Assembly: GCF_900105755.1 (NCBI RefSeq)
Contig: NZ_FNTQ01000001.1
Span: 4,836,001 to 4,900,000 of the forward strand
DNA length: 64,000 nucleotides
Source of the DNA: Streptomyces sp. Ag109_O5-10
GTDB lineage: Bacteria > Actinomycetota > Actinomycetes > Streptomycetales > Streptomycetaceae
Reading direction: 5' to 3'
Shown here: positions 8,511 through 16,524 of the stretch, one piece after another
Layout: every line of letters starts with the position of its first letter
Numbering within the stretch: position 1 is the stretch's first letter
The notes under the pieces: generated by a model
The model's database searches: none
The model's input: the letters and a program-made list of their open reading frames with translations, nothing else
What the model was told of the DNA's origin: nothing
Made by a program: the position numbers and the translations under genes

Positions 8511-11078
8511 CTACTCGCCCGGGTGGGAGAGTTCGATGTCGTGGTCGTCGACACCTGCGCCCGTGACGTTCAGGGCGGTGGCGACCGGCGGGTAGCCCGT
8601 CGCGATCACGGTGTAGTCGCCCCCGTCCAGGTCGGCGAAGGCGTACGCGCCGTCCAGGCCGGTGGTGGACGTGCCGACCACGTTGCCCGCCGCGTCCACG
8701 AGGGTCACGCGGGCGTCGGCCAGCGGGCCGTGCGGGGCCCGTACGACACCCTGCAGCTGGGCGCCGGCGTCCAGGTCGACCTCGATCCGGGTGACCCCGG
8801 TGGTGCCGATCTCGACCTGCAGGGCGCGGGGCCGGTACCCGGCCGCGTTCACCGCGACCGTGACCACGCCCGGCACCAGCTCGCCGAAGCGGAAGTCGCC
8901 CTGGTCACCGGTGGCAGCGGTGGCCAGCAGGTCGCCGCGCACGTCGGTGACGATGACCATCGCGTCCTTGACCGGGAGCGCGCTGCCGGCCCCGCGGACG
9001 ACGCCGGTCAGGCCGCTGGTGCCGCTCAGCAAAATGTCATAGGGCACCGGCTCCTCGCCCACCACGACCGTGGCGGCCTGCGGCTGGTAGCCGTCGGCGG
9101 AGGCGATCAGCACGTACGAGCCCGCAGCGGGCGCGTCCAGCCGGTAGGAACCGTCGAAGCCCGCGACCGCGCGGCCCAGCTGGCGGCCGGACAGCGAGAT
9201 CAGGGTCACCGCGGCCTGCGCGACCGGGGCGCTCTCGGCACCGCGCACGAAGCCGTGCACCGGGGTGGCACCGGAGCCCGCCGACTGCTCGGGACCGGCG
9301 ATGGTGGCGACGGCGGTGAACAGCCCGGCGGTCTCCGGCTGGGCCGCGGCCTCCGTGGTGCTGCTCACGACCGGGGCGGCCCAGCTCGGGACCTGCTGCT
9401 CCGCTACGGGAGCCGCGGCCGGCGCGGCGACGGCGGCGGGCACGGTCTCGGGGGTCTCGGTGTTCTCGCCCTCGGCGGCCTGGGCCAGCGCTCCCTTGGT
9501 CCGCAACGGAACCTCCTTGATGAACAGGCTGATCAGGAACGCCAGGACCGCGAGGGCACCGGCGATCATGAAGACGTCGGCGATGGCGTGGCCGTACGCG
9601 CTCTCGACGAGGGTGCGCAGCGGCTTCGGGTACTTGCCCAGGTCCGGGATGCTGTCGGTGGACGAGCTCGAACCGGCAAGGGCCGCCTGGTACTTGGGGG
9701 AGAGGGAGGCGATGCCGTCCGTGATGTAGTGCGTGATCCGGTTGGCCATCACCGCGCCCAGCGCCGAGACGCCGACCGCACCGCCCAGGGACCGGAAGAA
9801 GGTGACCGTGGAGCTGGCCGAGCCGAGGTCGGACGGGGCGACCTGGTTCTGCGTGCAGAGCACCAGGTTCTGCATCATCATGCCGATGCCGAGACCCATC
9901 AGCGCCATGAAGATCGACATCTTCCAGTACGCCGTGTCGTAGCGGATGGTGCCGAGCAGGCCCAGACCCGCCGACACCAGCACGCCACCGCTGACCAGCC
10001 ACGCCTTCCAGCGTCCTGTGCGGGTGATGAACTGGCCCGAGACGGTGGAGGAGATGAACAGACCGCCGATCATCGGGATCGTCATCACACCGGACATCGT
10101 CGGGGAATTGTCGCGGGCCAGCTGGAAGTACTGGCTGAAGAACACGGTGCCGGTGAACATCGCGACACCGACGAACAGGGAGGCCAGCGAGGCCAGGGTG
10201 ATGGTCCGGTTGCGGAACAGCCGCAGCGGGATGATCGGCTCCTTGGCCTTCGACTCGACCAGGATGAAGACCAGACCCAGGACGACCGAACCGCCGACCA
10301 TCGCGAACGTCTGCCAGGAGACCCAGTCGTACTTGTCACCGGCGAAGGTGACCCAGACCAGCAGCAGCGACACGGCGGCCGCGACGAAGAACGCGCCGGC
10401 CCAGTCGACCTTGACGTCCCGCTTCACGACCGGCAGGTGCAGGGTCTTCTGCAGCACGATCAGCGCGATGACGGCGAAGGGGACGCCGACGTAGAAGCAC
10501 CAGCGCCAGCCCAGCCACGAGGTGTCGGTGATGACGCCGCCGAGCAGCGGGCCGCCGACGGTGGCGACGGCGAAGGTCGCGCCCAGGTAGCCGGAGTAAC
10601 GGCCGCGCTCGCGCGGCGAGATCATCGCGGCCATGACGATCTGGGCGAGCGCCGACAGACCGCCGACACCCACGCCCTGGACGACACGGCAGGCGATCAG
10701 CATCTCGGGGTTCTGCGAGAGACCGGCGATCATGGAGCCCGCGACGTATATGACCAGGGCTATCTGGACGAGCGCCTTCTTGCTGTACAGGTCGGAGAGC
10801 TTGCCCCACAGCGGGGTGGTGGCCGTCATGGCCAGCAGCGAGGCGGTCACGACCCAGGTGTAGGCGGACTGGCCGCCGCCGAGGTCGCCGATGATGTGCG
10901 GCAGGGCGTTGGTGACGATCGTCGACGACAGGATCGCCACGAACATGCCGAGCAGCAGCCCGGTGAGGGCTTCCATGATCTGCCGGTGGGACATCGGGGC
11001 CAGCTCGGCGGGGCCGGCGGCGCTGCCTCCCCCGTGCCTGGCGTGGGCCCGCACACCGGCTGGTGTGGTCGTTGCCAT
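8511..11078 (-). CDS. DHA2-family MFS drug exporter fused to three carboxypeptidase-regulatory-like domains
   Basis: An 855-residue protein. Residues about 25-530 form a 14-helix DHA2/EmrB-type major facilitator domain (LTGLLLGMFVAILSSTIVTNALPHI at helix 1, WGKLSDLYSKK in the loop 2-3 motif A, SPRERGRYSGYLG). After an Ala/Pro linker, residues about 595-855 contain three consecutive beta-sandwich repeats (GFVRGAESAPVAQAAVTL, GVVRGAGSALPVKDAMVIV, GVVRAPHGPLADARVTLVD), each ending in a YxLxxLxxGxYTVxATGY-like motif. This tail is not part of ordinary DHA2 pumps. The gene begins 20 bases after a MarR regulator and is expected to be co-transcribed and repressed by it. Substrate unknown. Confidence 0.92.
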   Translation of the reverse strand: MATTTPAGVRAHARHGGGSAAGPAELAPMSHRQIMEALTGLLLGMFVAILSSTIVTNALPHIIGDLGGGQSAYTWVVTASLLAMTATTPLWGKLSDLYSKKALVQIALVIYVAGSMIAGLSQNPEMLIACRVVQGVGVGGLSALAQIVMAAMISPRERGRYSGYLGATFAVATVGGPLLGGVITDTSWLGWRWCFYVGVPFAVIALIVLQKTLHLPVVKRDVKVDWAGAFFVAAAVSLLLVWVTFAGDKYDWVSWQTFAMVGGSVVLGLVFILVESKAKEPIIPLRLFRNRTITLASLASLFVGVAMFTGTVFFSQYFQLARDNSPTMSGVMTIPMIGGLFISSTVSGQFITRTGRWKAWLVSGGVLVSAGLGLLGTIRYDTAYWKMSIFMALMGLGIGMMMQNLVLCTQNQVAPSDLGSASSTVTFFRSLGGAVGVSALGAVMANRITHYITDGIASLSPKYQAALAGSSSSTDSIPDLGKYPKPLRTLVESAYGHAIADVFMIAGALAVLAFLISLFIKEVPLRTKGALAQAAEGENTETPETVPAAVAAPAAAPVAEQQVPSWAAPVVSSTTEAAAQPETAGLFTAVATIAGPEQSAGSGATPVHGFVRGAESAPVAQAAVTLISLSGRQLGRAVAGFDGSYRLDAPAAGSYVLIASADGYQPQAATVVVGEEPVPYDILLSGTSGLTGVVRGAGSALPVKDAMVIVTDVRGDLLATAATGDQGDFRFGELVPGVVTVAVNAAGYRPRALQVEIGTTGVTRIEVDLDAGAQLQGVVRAPHGPLADARVTLVDAAGNVVGTSTTGLDGAYAFADLDGGDYTVIATGYPPVATALNVTGAGVDDHDIELSHPGE

Positions 11079-11098
11079 GGGCTTCCTTCTCTAACGTC

Positions 11099-11689
11099 TT
11101 ATGCGGGTGTACGGGTGGTCGTCGTGGACGTCGGTTCGAGTACGGGCGTGGGGGCGCGGGCGGCGGAGGTGACCGTGACCTTGTCCGTCGCCTCGGCCGT
11201 GGCTTTCGGCGTGCCCGGAGTGGGCGCCGTGCCGACGGCGGCGGGCCGCGGGTGCGGGGCCCGGCAGTCGCCGAAGCTCTCCCGGAGCCGGGTCATCAGC
11301 CGGATCAGCTGGTCGACCTCCTCGTCGCTCCAGTCGCCCAGCCGTTCGGCGAGCAGCTCGGTGCTGCGCCGGGACAGTTCCACGAGGGTCGCCTCGCCCG
11401 CGGGCGTGAGGTGCAGGATGCGGGAGCGCTTGTCCGCCGGATCGGATGAGCGCTCGATCCAGCCGCGCTCGGCGACGTGCGCCACGTGCCGGCTGGTCAC
11501 GGACATGTCCACGGCGAGCAGCTCGGCGAGCTTGCTCATGCGCATGGAGCCGTGACGGCCGAGCAGCGTCAGTACCGCCGCCGAGCCGGTCGGGCACTCG
11601 GGCGGCAGAATGCGGCCCAGATCCCGTTTCACGGCTCCGACGGCGCTGAGCTGACGCGCCAGCTCCTCGAACTGCGCCTGCTCCGCCAT
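11099..11689 (-). CDS. MarR-family repressor of the adjacent efflux pump
   Basis: A 196-residue protein with a MarR winged-helix domain at residues about 10-145 (SAAVLTLLGRHGSMRMSKLAELLAVDMSVTSRHV, then the wing SSDPADKRSRILHLTPAG) and a disordered Thr/Pro/Ala-rich tail. The ATG at 11689 is preceded by GGAGG at 8 bases. It is the first gene of a leftward operon with the DHA2 exporter (20-base gap) and probably the YceI gene. Three inverted repeats in its upstream region are candidate operators. MarR proteins normally release DNA on binding phenolic or antibiotic-like ligands. Confidence 0.92.
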   Translation of the reverse strand: MAEQAQFEELARQLSAVGAVKRDLGRILPPECPTGSAAVLTLLGRHGSMRMSKLAELLAVDMSVTSRHVAHVAERGWIERSSDPADKRSRILHLTPAGEATLVELSRRSTELLAERLGDWSDEEVDQLIRLMTRLRESFGDCRAPHPRPAAVGTAPTPGTPKATAEATDKVTVTSAARAPTPVLEPTSTTTTRTPA

Positions 11690-11716
11690 CCCGCACACCT
11701 CCTCACGACCGTATTC

Positions 11717-11802
11717 GTTGCTTGGGGCAACCATAGAACTGCTTGGTTGCCACAGGCAAATATATCGGCGAGGGTGGGCATAAAAACTTGGCAAAGACAA
11801 GT
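11717..11802. promoter_or_regulatory. Cluster of three inverted repeats, candidate MarR operators
   Basis: Upstream of the MarR gene lie GTTGC-5nt-GCAAC (11717-11731), TTGCC-3nt-GGCAA (11747-11759) and ACTTG-7nt-CAAGT (11786-11802). All have perfect 5-bp arms, and the first two share the half-site TTGC/GCAA. The stretch is also locally AT-richer (AAATATATC) than its surroundings, as promoters here are. Autoregulation by the MarR protein is the likely purpose. Confidence 0.6.
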
Positions 11803-11894
11803 ATTGCGAACGTAAATACGCAGGTGGGGTGGGCCGGGTGTAGGGGAGGCCCCCCACTTGGGCCGGACTCCCGGATTCGCTAGTGTCTCGGGCC

Positions 11895-12098
11895 ATGGCT
11901 AACACCCAGGGCCCCCAGGGCAACTACGACCCCGCCGGCAGCACCCAGATGTTCCGCGCGTTCGTCGACGAGGCCCCGCAGACTCCTCAGCAGACGGCGA
12001 CCACCTACTCCTCCTCCGGTCCCCGCCTCGGCCTGATCCTCGGCATCGTCGCCGCGGTGGTCGTGGTGGCGGCGGTGGCCTGGCTCGCGTTCATGTAG
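11895..12098 (+). CDS. Small single-pass membrane protein
   Basis: A 67-residue protein with a Gln/Pro/Ser/Thr-rich soluble N-terminus (STQMFRAFVDEAPQTPQQTA) and one C-terminal membrane helix (LGLILGIVAAVVVVAAVAWLAF) ending at the stop. No known domain is recognised. The ATG at 11895 is the most natural start, though no strong ribosome binding site precedes it; an ATG-like start 12 bases upstream would add four residues. It is divergent from the MarR operon and convergent with the lipoprotein gene. Function unknown. Confidence 0.6.
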   Translation: MANTQGPQGNYDPAGSTQMFRAFVDEAPQTPQQTATTYSSSGPRLGLILGIVAAVVVVAAVAWLAFM

Positions 12099-12165
12099 GA
12101 CGGCCGCCACGGCGGCCGCTACGGCGAAGGAACCCGGGGCCGTGTGCTCCGGGTCTTCGGCGTGC

Positions 12166-13008
12166 TCAGCTCCAGTCGACGGTGACCACCCGCGTCTCGA
12201 TGTGCATGCCGAGCGGTACGCGCCAGCCGTCCACGCAGACCGTCCAGGTCTTCACCTTGCGGGAGCCGGGCGCGACCGGGGCTGGCACGGGCTCCGTCGA
12301 CGTGACCGTCGACCAGTCGATGCCCAGCAGGTCGATGATGTGCGTGCCGAGCGTGACCGTGCCCGAACGCACCGCGGTGCCCCCGGAGTTGGCGAAGGTG
12401 ACGGTCACCTTCTCGCACCAGCGCTGGTCGGTGGCCGCGCGGGTGGGGGTGCTCCAGGTGAGGGCGGCGGGCGAGGGCGAAGGCGTGGCCGAAGAGGGGC
12501 CGGGCCGTGGTGAGTCGGGCGCCGGCGGATCGCTGCGGGGTGGCTGGGCGCCGTCGCGGCGCGAAGAGGAGCCGGGGGAAGGCGTCGTGAGGGACGGCGA
12601 GGTGGCCGCGGTGGCCGTGCCGCCGGTCGGGACCGGCTCGCGCCCGCCCGCCCGAGCCGTCGGCCTGTCCGCCGCTCCCTTCGCGCCGTCCAGGGGAACC
12701 AGCGTCACCGACCCCGTCGGCCGTGCCGACGCGCTCGGGGCGCCGCCCGCCGCACCCACCGCCGTGTAGCCGCCGTGGCCGCCGCCCGCGCACGCCGCGA
12801 GCGCCGAGGCCAGACAGGCGGCGACCGCCGAGGCCGCCGTGCCGGTGACCCACCGGCCGCCCAGCGCCGTGCGAGACCGCACCCGACCGGCCACCGGCGC
12901 CGCGGGAGCATCGGCCCCACGGCCACTCGGCGTCCTGCGGGTTGGTGTCCCGCTGCTCGGCGTCCTGCTGATCTGCGTCCTACGGATCTCTGTCCTGCGG
13001 AGAGGCAT
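12166..13008 (-). CDS. Putative secreted lipoprotein, Pro/Ser-rich
   Basis: Up to 280 residues. An Arg/Thr/Pro-rich N-terminal stretch precedes a signal-like helix ending in a lipobox, SALAAC-AGGG, at about residue 74. After it come a low-complexity Pro/Ser/Ala region and a C-terminal domain of about 100 residues (WCEKVTVTFANSGGTAV, TLGTHIIDLLGIDW, VKTWTVCVDGW) that looks like an immunoglobulin-like beta-sandwich. The true start may be a GTG near residue 43, giving a conventional lipoprotein signal; no clear ribosome binding site decides this. Function unknown; exported and lipid-anchored is the inference. Confidence 0.65.
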   Translation of the reverse strand: MPLRRTEIRRTQISRTPSSGTPTRRTPSGRGADAPAAPVAGRVRSRTALGGRWVTGTAASAVAACLASALAACAGGGHGGYTAVGAAGGAPSASARPTGSVTLVPLDGAKGAADRPTARAGGREPVPTGGTATAATSPSLTTPSPGSSSRRDGAQPPRSDPPAPDSPRPGPSSATPSPSPAALTWSTPTRAATDQRWCEKVTVTFANSGGTAVRSGTVTLGTHIIDLLGIDWSTVTSTEPVPAPVAPGSRKVKTWTVCVDGWRVPLGMHIETRVVTVDWS

Positions 13009-13058
13009 CGCGCCAGTGTGGCTGACACTCCGTCAGTAAGGAACCCGTAGGCGCGACT

Positions 13059-13985
13059 TCAGTCCGAGATCAGGCCCTCGCGGAGCTGGGCCAGGGTGCG
13101 GGTCAGCAGGCGGGAGACGTGCATCTGGGAGATGCCGACCTCCTCGCCGATCTGGGACTGGGTCATGTTCGCGAAGAAGCGGAGCATGATGATCCGGCGT
13201 TCGCGCGGCGGGAGCTTGGCGAGGAGCGGCTTGAGCGACTCGCGGTACTCGACGCCCTCCAGGGCCGTGTCCTCGTAGCCGAGGCGGTCGGCCAGGGAGC
13301 CCTCGCCGCCGTCGTCCTCGGGGGCCGGGGAGTCGAGGGAGGAGGCGGTGTACGCGTTGCCGACGGCGAGGCCGTCGACCACGTCCTCCTCGGAGACGCC
13401 CAGGACGGCCGCCAGCTCCGTCACCGTCGGCGAGCGGTCCAGCTTCTGGGAGAGCTCATCGCTGGCCTTGGTGAGGGCCAGGCGCAGCTCCTGGAGCCGG
13501 CGCGGGACGCGGACCGACCAGGAGGTGTCACGGAAGAACCGCTTGATCTCGCCGACCACGGTCGGCATCGCGAACGTGGGGAACTCCACGCCCCGTTCGC
13601 AGTCGAAGCGGTCGATCGCCTTGATCAGGCCGATGGTGCCGACCTGGACGATGTCCTCCATCGGCTCGTTGCGGCTGCGGAAGCGGGCCGCCGCGTAGCG
13701 CACGAGGGGAAGGTTGAGTTCGATCAGGGTGTCCCGGACGTAGGCACGCTCGGGGCTGTCCTCCTCGAGTGCGGCAAGGCGCAGGAACAGGGAGCGGGAC
13801 AGGGTGCGGGTGTCGAGGCTCTCCGAGACGGCCGGAACTTCCTGGGCCGGAGGGGCCTCCAGCGCCGGGGCGCCGTCGATCGTGCCATCGATGCTGTCGA
13901 GCACGTCGATGGCGTCGAGCTCCTTGGGCGCTGCCTCGCTGTTCGTGGGCGTGAGCACCTTCGAGCTGCCCTGGTCTGCGGACAT
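13059..13985 (-). CDS. sigN: RNA polymerase sigma factor, SigB/SigF/SigG family (SigN-like)
   Basis: A 308-residue group 3 sigma factor. Region 2 is LPLVRYAAARFRSRNEPMEDIVQVGTIGLIKAIDRFD, region 3 includes VPRRLQELRLALTKASDEL, and region 4 ends RIIMLRFFANMTQSQIGEEVGISQMHVSRLL. About 60 acidic residues precede region 1.2. The ATG at 13985 has AAAGGGGG upstream. It lies just downstream of a second close relative (SigF-like), both leftward. In S. coelicolor adjacent genes sigN and sigF sit in this context (recalled), and the symbol rests on that synteny. Such factors direct stress or developmental genes and are often held by anti-sigma factors; none is encoded nearby. Confidence 0.8.
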   Translation of the reverse strand: MSADQGSSKVLTPTNSEAAPKELDAIDVLDSIDGTIDGAPALEAPPAQEVPAVSESLDTRTLSRSLFLRLAALEEDSPERAYVRDTLIELNLPLVRYAAARFRSRNEPMEDIVQVGTIGLIKAIDRFDCERGVEFPTFAMPTVVGEIKRFFRDTSWSVRVPRRLQELRLALTKASDELSQKLDRSPTVTELAAVLGVSEEDVVDGLAVGNAYTASSLDSPAPEDDGGEGSLADRLGYEDTALEGVEYRESLKPLLAKLPPRERRIIMLRFFANMTQSQIGEEVGISQMHVSRLLTRTLAQLREGLISD

Positions 13986-14315
13986 GCCACCCCCTTTGGG
14001 TCGCGGGACGGTCGCGGCGGTGTTCCCTGCGAGGAACGATGCCTTCACCTGAATACCGGAGCCGGAGCCCCTGCAAACGCGCTTCCCGCAGAATGTCACA
14101 TGTCGGCAACACGCTGTAGTGACATGTCGACATGCGAGATGCGAATCCGCCCTGGAAGAAGGGGGTCTGACGCTTTTTCGACGCTCAACTGTCGGGAAGT
14201 GCCCTGGTGAGCGATTCGCTCGCGGCGGTGATGGCTCGATCCTGTTTGCGGTTACGGTCTCACCAAGTCGCCGGGAACGGGTCTCGGGCCGGTAACGGTC
14301 CCCTGGGGCGAGGCC
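13986..14315. other. Spacer between the two sigma factor genes
   Basis: The 330 bases between the SigF stop and the SigN-like start hold no convincing gene. They should carry the SigN-like promoter on the minus strand; TGACATGTCGACATGCGAG at 14121-14139 contains the palindrome-like pair ACATGTCGACATG, which is locally AT-richer than its surroundings. Confidence 0.5.
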
Positions 14316-15203
14316 CTACGCCTCGATGCGGTTGGCCGAGCGCAGGCGCTGGAAGCTGCGGGCCAGGAGGCGGGAGACGTGCATCTGGGAGACGCCGAGC
14401 TCCGCGCTGATCTGGGACTGGGTGAGGTTGCTGTAGTAGCGCAGCAGGAGGATCCGCTGCTCCCGCTCGGGGAGTTGGACGAGCAGGTGGCGGACCAGGT
14501 CGCGGTGTTCCACGCCGTCCAGGGCGGGGTCCTCGTAGCCGATGCGGTCGAGGAGGCCCGGCAGCCCGTCGCCCTCCTGCGCGGCCTCCAGGGAGGTCGC
14601 GTGGTACGACCGGCCGGCCTCGATGCAGGAGAGCACCTCGTCCTCGCTGATCCGCAGCCGCTCGGCGATCTCGGCGGTGGAGGGGGAGCGGCCGAAGGCG
14701 GTGGTCAGGTCCTCGGTCGCGCTGTTGACCTGGACCCACAGCTCGTGCAGCCGGCGCGGTACGTGCACGGTGCGGACGTTGTCCCGGAAGTAGCGCTTGA
14801 TCTCCCCGACGACGGTCGGCATCGCGAAGGTCGGGAACTGCACGCCCCGGTCCGGGTCGAAGCGGTCGATGGCGTTGATGAGCCCGATGGTGCCGACCTG
14901 GACGACGTCCTCCATCGGCTCGTTGCGGGAGCGGAAGCGGGCGGCCGCGTAGCGCACGAGCGGGAGGTTCGCCTCGATGAGCGCCGCGCGCACGCGGTTG
15001 TGCTCCGGCGTGCCCGGCTTGAGTTCCTTGAGCTGCCCGAAGAGCACCTGGGTCAGCGCCCGGGTGTCGGCACCCCGCCGCTTCTCCGGGGCGGGGGCGG
15101 GGGCTTGGGCGGGAGCGGCGGGGGTCTGGGCTGGGGCGGGCGCCTCTTCCTGGGGCGGCGCAGAACTGGCCGACACGGTCAACGCCACCTCTTCATCGGT
15201 CAA
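14316..15203 (-). CDS. sigF: RNA polymerase sigma factor SigF (sporulation sigma)
   Basis: A 295-residue group 3 sigma factor if translated from the TTG at 15203; internal GTG codons at about residues 6 and 10 are alternatives, since no ribosome binding site is decisive. Region 2 (ANLPLVRYAAARFRSRNEPMEDVVQVGTIGLINAIDRFD), region 3 (VPRRLHELWVQVNSATEDL) and region 4 (RILLLRYYSNLTQSQISAELGVSQMHVSRLLARSF) are complete. An Ala/Pro/Gln-rich 45-residue N-terminal extension precedes them. The sequence agrees with Streptomyces SigF, a late sporulation factor needed for spore maturation. The gap to the SigN-like gene is 330 bases, so each probably has its own promoter. Confidence 0.88.
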   Translation of the reverse strand: MTDEEVALTVSASSAPPQEEAPAPAQTPAAPAQAPAPAPEKRRGADTRALTQVLFGQLKELKPGTPEHNRVRAALIEANLPLVRYAAARFRSRNEPMEDVVQVGTIGLINAIDRFDPDRGVQFPTFAMPTVVGEIKRYFRDNVRTVHVPRRLHELWVQVNSATEDLTTAFGRSPSTAEIAERLRISEDEVLSCIEAGRSYHATSLEAAQEGDGLPGLLDRIGYEDPALDGVEHRDLVRHLLVQLPEREQRILLLRYYSNLTQSQISAELGVSQMHVSRLLARSFQRLRSANRIEA

Positions 15204-15314
15204 TCATCCGTCAAAAGCGGTCATAGCATCACAAGACATGTGCACTGTGTGCAAGCACCTGGTAACGTCGTGTTGGGTATTAATACGGGCAAGTTGAGGC
15301 ACAAGATGCAGCAA

Positions 15315-15341
15315 AGCCCCCTGCCCGGCGGGCAGAGGGCT
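15315..15341 (-). terminator. Hairpin terminator of the Dabb gene
   Basis: A 12-bp stem with one mismatch (15315-15326 with 15330-15341, AGCCCCCTGCCC against GGGCAGAGGGCT) lies 26 bases past the stop of the leftward Dabb-family gene and before sigF. Confidence 0.7.
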
Positions 15342-15366
15342 CGGGATGCGGACGCGGCCGTCCGGC

Positions 15367-15660
15367 TCAGAACTCGTAGTCGGCGATCACCCATGTGGCG
15401 AACTCCCGCCACTGCGCCACGCCCGCCTGGTGGGCCGGGTGCTCCAGGTACCGCTTGAGCGCGTCCTGGTCCTCGACCGCCGAGTTGATCGCGAAGTCGT
15501 GGGCGATGGGGCGGTCGCTGATGTTCCAGCCGCACTCCCAGAAGCGCAGCTCCTCGATCTGGTCGCCGAGGGCGGCGAAGGCCTGGGCGCCCGCGACGAC
15601 CCGCGGATCGTCGCGCCCGATGCCCTCGTTGAGCTTGAAGAGGACCAGGTGGCGGATCAT
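15367..15660 (-). CDS. Dabb-family (stress-responsive A/B barrel) protein
   Basis: A 97-residue single-domain protein matching the dimeric alpha/beta barrel Dabb family: MIRHLVLFKLN at the N-terminus, a central LRFWECGWNISDRPIAHDFAI, and the closing LKRYLEHPAHQ...VIADYEF. Family members are small dimeric proteins, some stress-induced and some enzymes such as monooxygenases or cyclases; a specific activity cannot be read from sequence. It is followed by its own hairpin and preceded by a 58-codon gene in the same direction. Confidence 0.88.
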   Translation of the reverse strand: MIRHLVLFKLNEGIGRDDPRVVAGAQAFAALGDQIEELRFWECGWNISDRPIAHDFAINSAVEDQDALKRYLEHPAHQAGVAQWREFATWVIADYEF

Positions 15661-15677
15661 GAGTACTCCCGGCGCGT

Positions 15678-15854
15678 CTACTTCGCCCCGTTGGCCAGCC
15701 AGGTGAAGAAGTCACCGACGGCCTTCGCGGCGTCCGATATGCCCTGAAAGACTATCTGGATCCAGTCCGCCGCCTTGGGCGGGTCCGTGATGATCACGTA
15801 GAGCGCGAAGATCACGAGCACGTAGACGCCGATTTTCTTGGCGTTCACCGCCAC
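15678..15854 (-). CDS. Small membrane protein, 58 residues
   Basis: A short gene: GTG at 15854, stop at 15678-15680. Upstream is GGGGAGAGG about 9 bases away, a strong ribosome binding site. The protein starts VAVNAKKIGVYVLVIFALYV, i.e. a short basic tail, one membrane helix of about 18 residues, then an amphipathic C-terminal half with PPKAADWIQIVFQGISDAAK and two aromatic pairs. No known family is recalled. It lies 17 bases upstream of the Dabb gene in the same direction and is probably co-transcribed with it. Confidence 0.72.
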   Translation of the reverse strand: MAVNAKKIGVYVLVIFALYVIITDPPKAADWIQIVFQGISDAAKAVGDFFTWLANGAK

Positions 15855-16113
15855 CTGGCCTCTCCCCTGTCACGTCCCCCGGGTTCCCCCGGTTGCCGGG
15901 CGCGAGTGTAACCCTCCGATCGTTTTGTATGACCAACGGCGCGTTGGGCGCCGGGTTTTTTCTCCGAATCTCCGGATCTCCCCAGCAGGAACCGATCGCG
16001 TGAACCGCAGGCGTGAACCGCACGCGTGAACCGATCGCGGGGCCCGCTCCGATGAAGGGCCGAGACGACGGAGGCGGCCCGGGGCAGACCGGGGGTCGAG
16101 AGGGAGAACGCGG

Positions 16114-16317
16114 ATGCTGATGACGGCGGTGGCCTTCGGGCTCGTCACCCTGCTGATCGTGCTCGTCGTGGCGGCACTGCTCGACTGCGTCCGCACGCCG
16201 AGGGAGCGGGTCAGGTACGTCCCCAAGTGGCTCTGGCTGCTGTTCCTGCTGCACGCCCCGGTCTTCGGGGCCCTCGTGTGGAACTACGCGGGCAAGCGCC
16301 CCGAGCGGCCGGCCTGA
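16114..16317 (+). CDS. Small membrane protein, PLDc_N-like
   Basis: A 67-residue protein with two hydrophobic segments (residues about 3-24 and 39-58) separated by DCVRTPRERVRYVPKWLW. This layout, with a conserved proline/lysine/tryptophan turn before the second helix, is that of the PLDc_N (phospholipase D nuclease N-terminal) small membrane domain widespread in actinobacteria. GGGAG precedes the start (GAGAGGGAGAACGCGG). It is a stand-alone gene with a strong bidirectional terminator shared with tRNA-Ser. Function unknown. Confidence 0.75.
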   Translation: MLMTAVAFGLVTLLIVLVVAALLDCVRTPRERVRYVPKWLWLLFLLHAPVFGALVWNYAGKRPERPA

Positions 16318-16320
16318 GCG

Positions 16321-16357
16321 AAGGAAGGGCGGCCCCGATACGGGACCGCCCTTCCTT
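16321..16357. terminator. Bidirectional hairpin between a small gene and tRNA-Ser(CGA)
   Basis: A 16-bp stem with one mismatch (16321-16336 with 16342-16357, AAGGAAGGGCGGCCCC) and a 5-nt loop. It is 4 bases after the rightward gene's stop and 7 bases beyond the 3' end of the leftward tRNA, so it can terminate both. Confidence 0.85.
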
Positions 16358-16363
16358 CGACAG

Positions 16364-16448
16364 CGGTAGCGGAGGGATTTGAACCCTCGGTGACTTGCGC
16401 CACACTCGCTTTCGAGGCGAGCTCCTTCGGCCGCTCGGACACGCTACC
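16364..16448 (-). tRNA. tRNA-Ser(CGA)
   Basis: The minus strand folds as a class II tRNA of 85 nt: acceptor GGTAGCG/CGCTACC with discriminator G, anticodon stem CTCGC/GCGAG around loop CTCGAAA (anticodon CGA, codon UCG), a long serine variable arm and a normal TTCAAAT T-loop. CCA is not encoded. Confidence 0.95.
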
Positions 16449-16524
16449 GAGGGAGACCTTACAGCACGGGGGGCCGTGCTCTGAAATCGGTATTCGGCGG
16501 CCGGGGAAGGCCCCGGCGGGTGGG

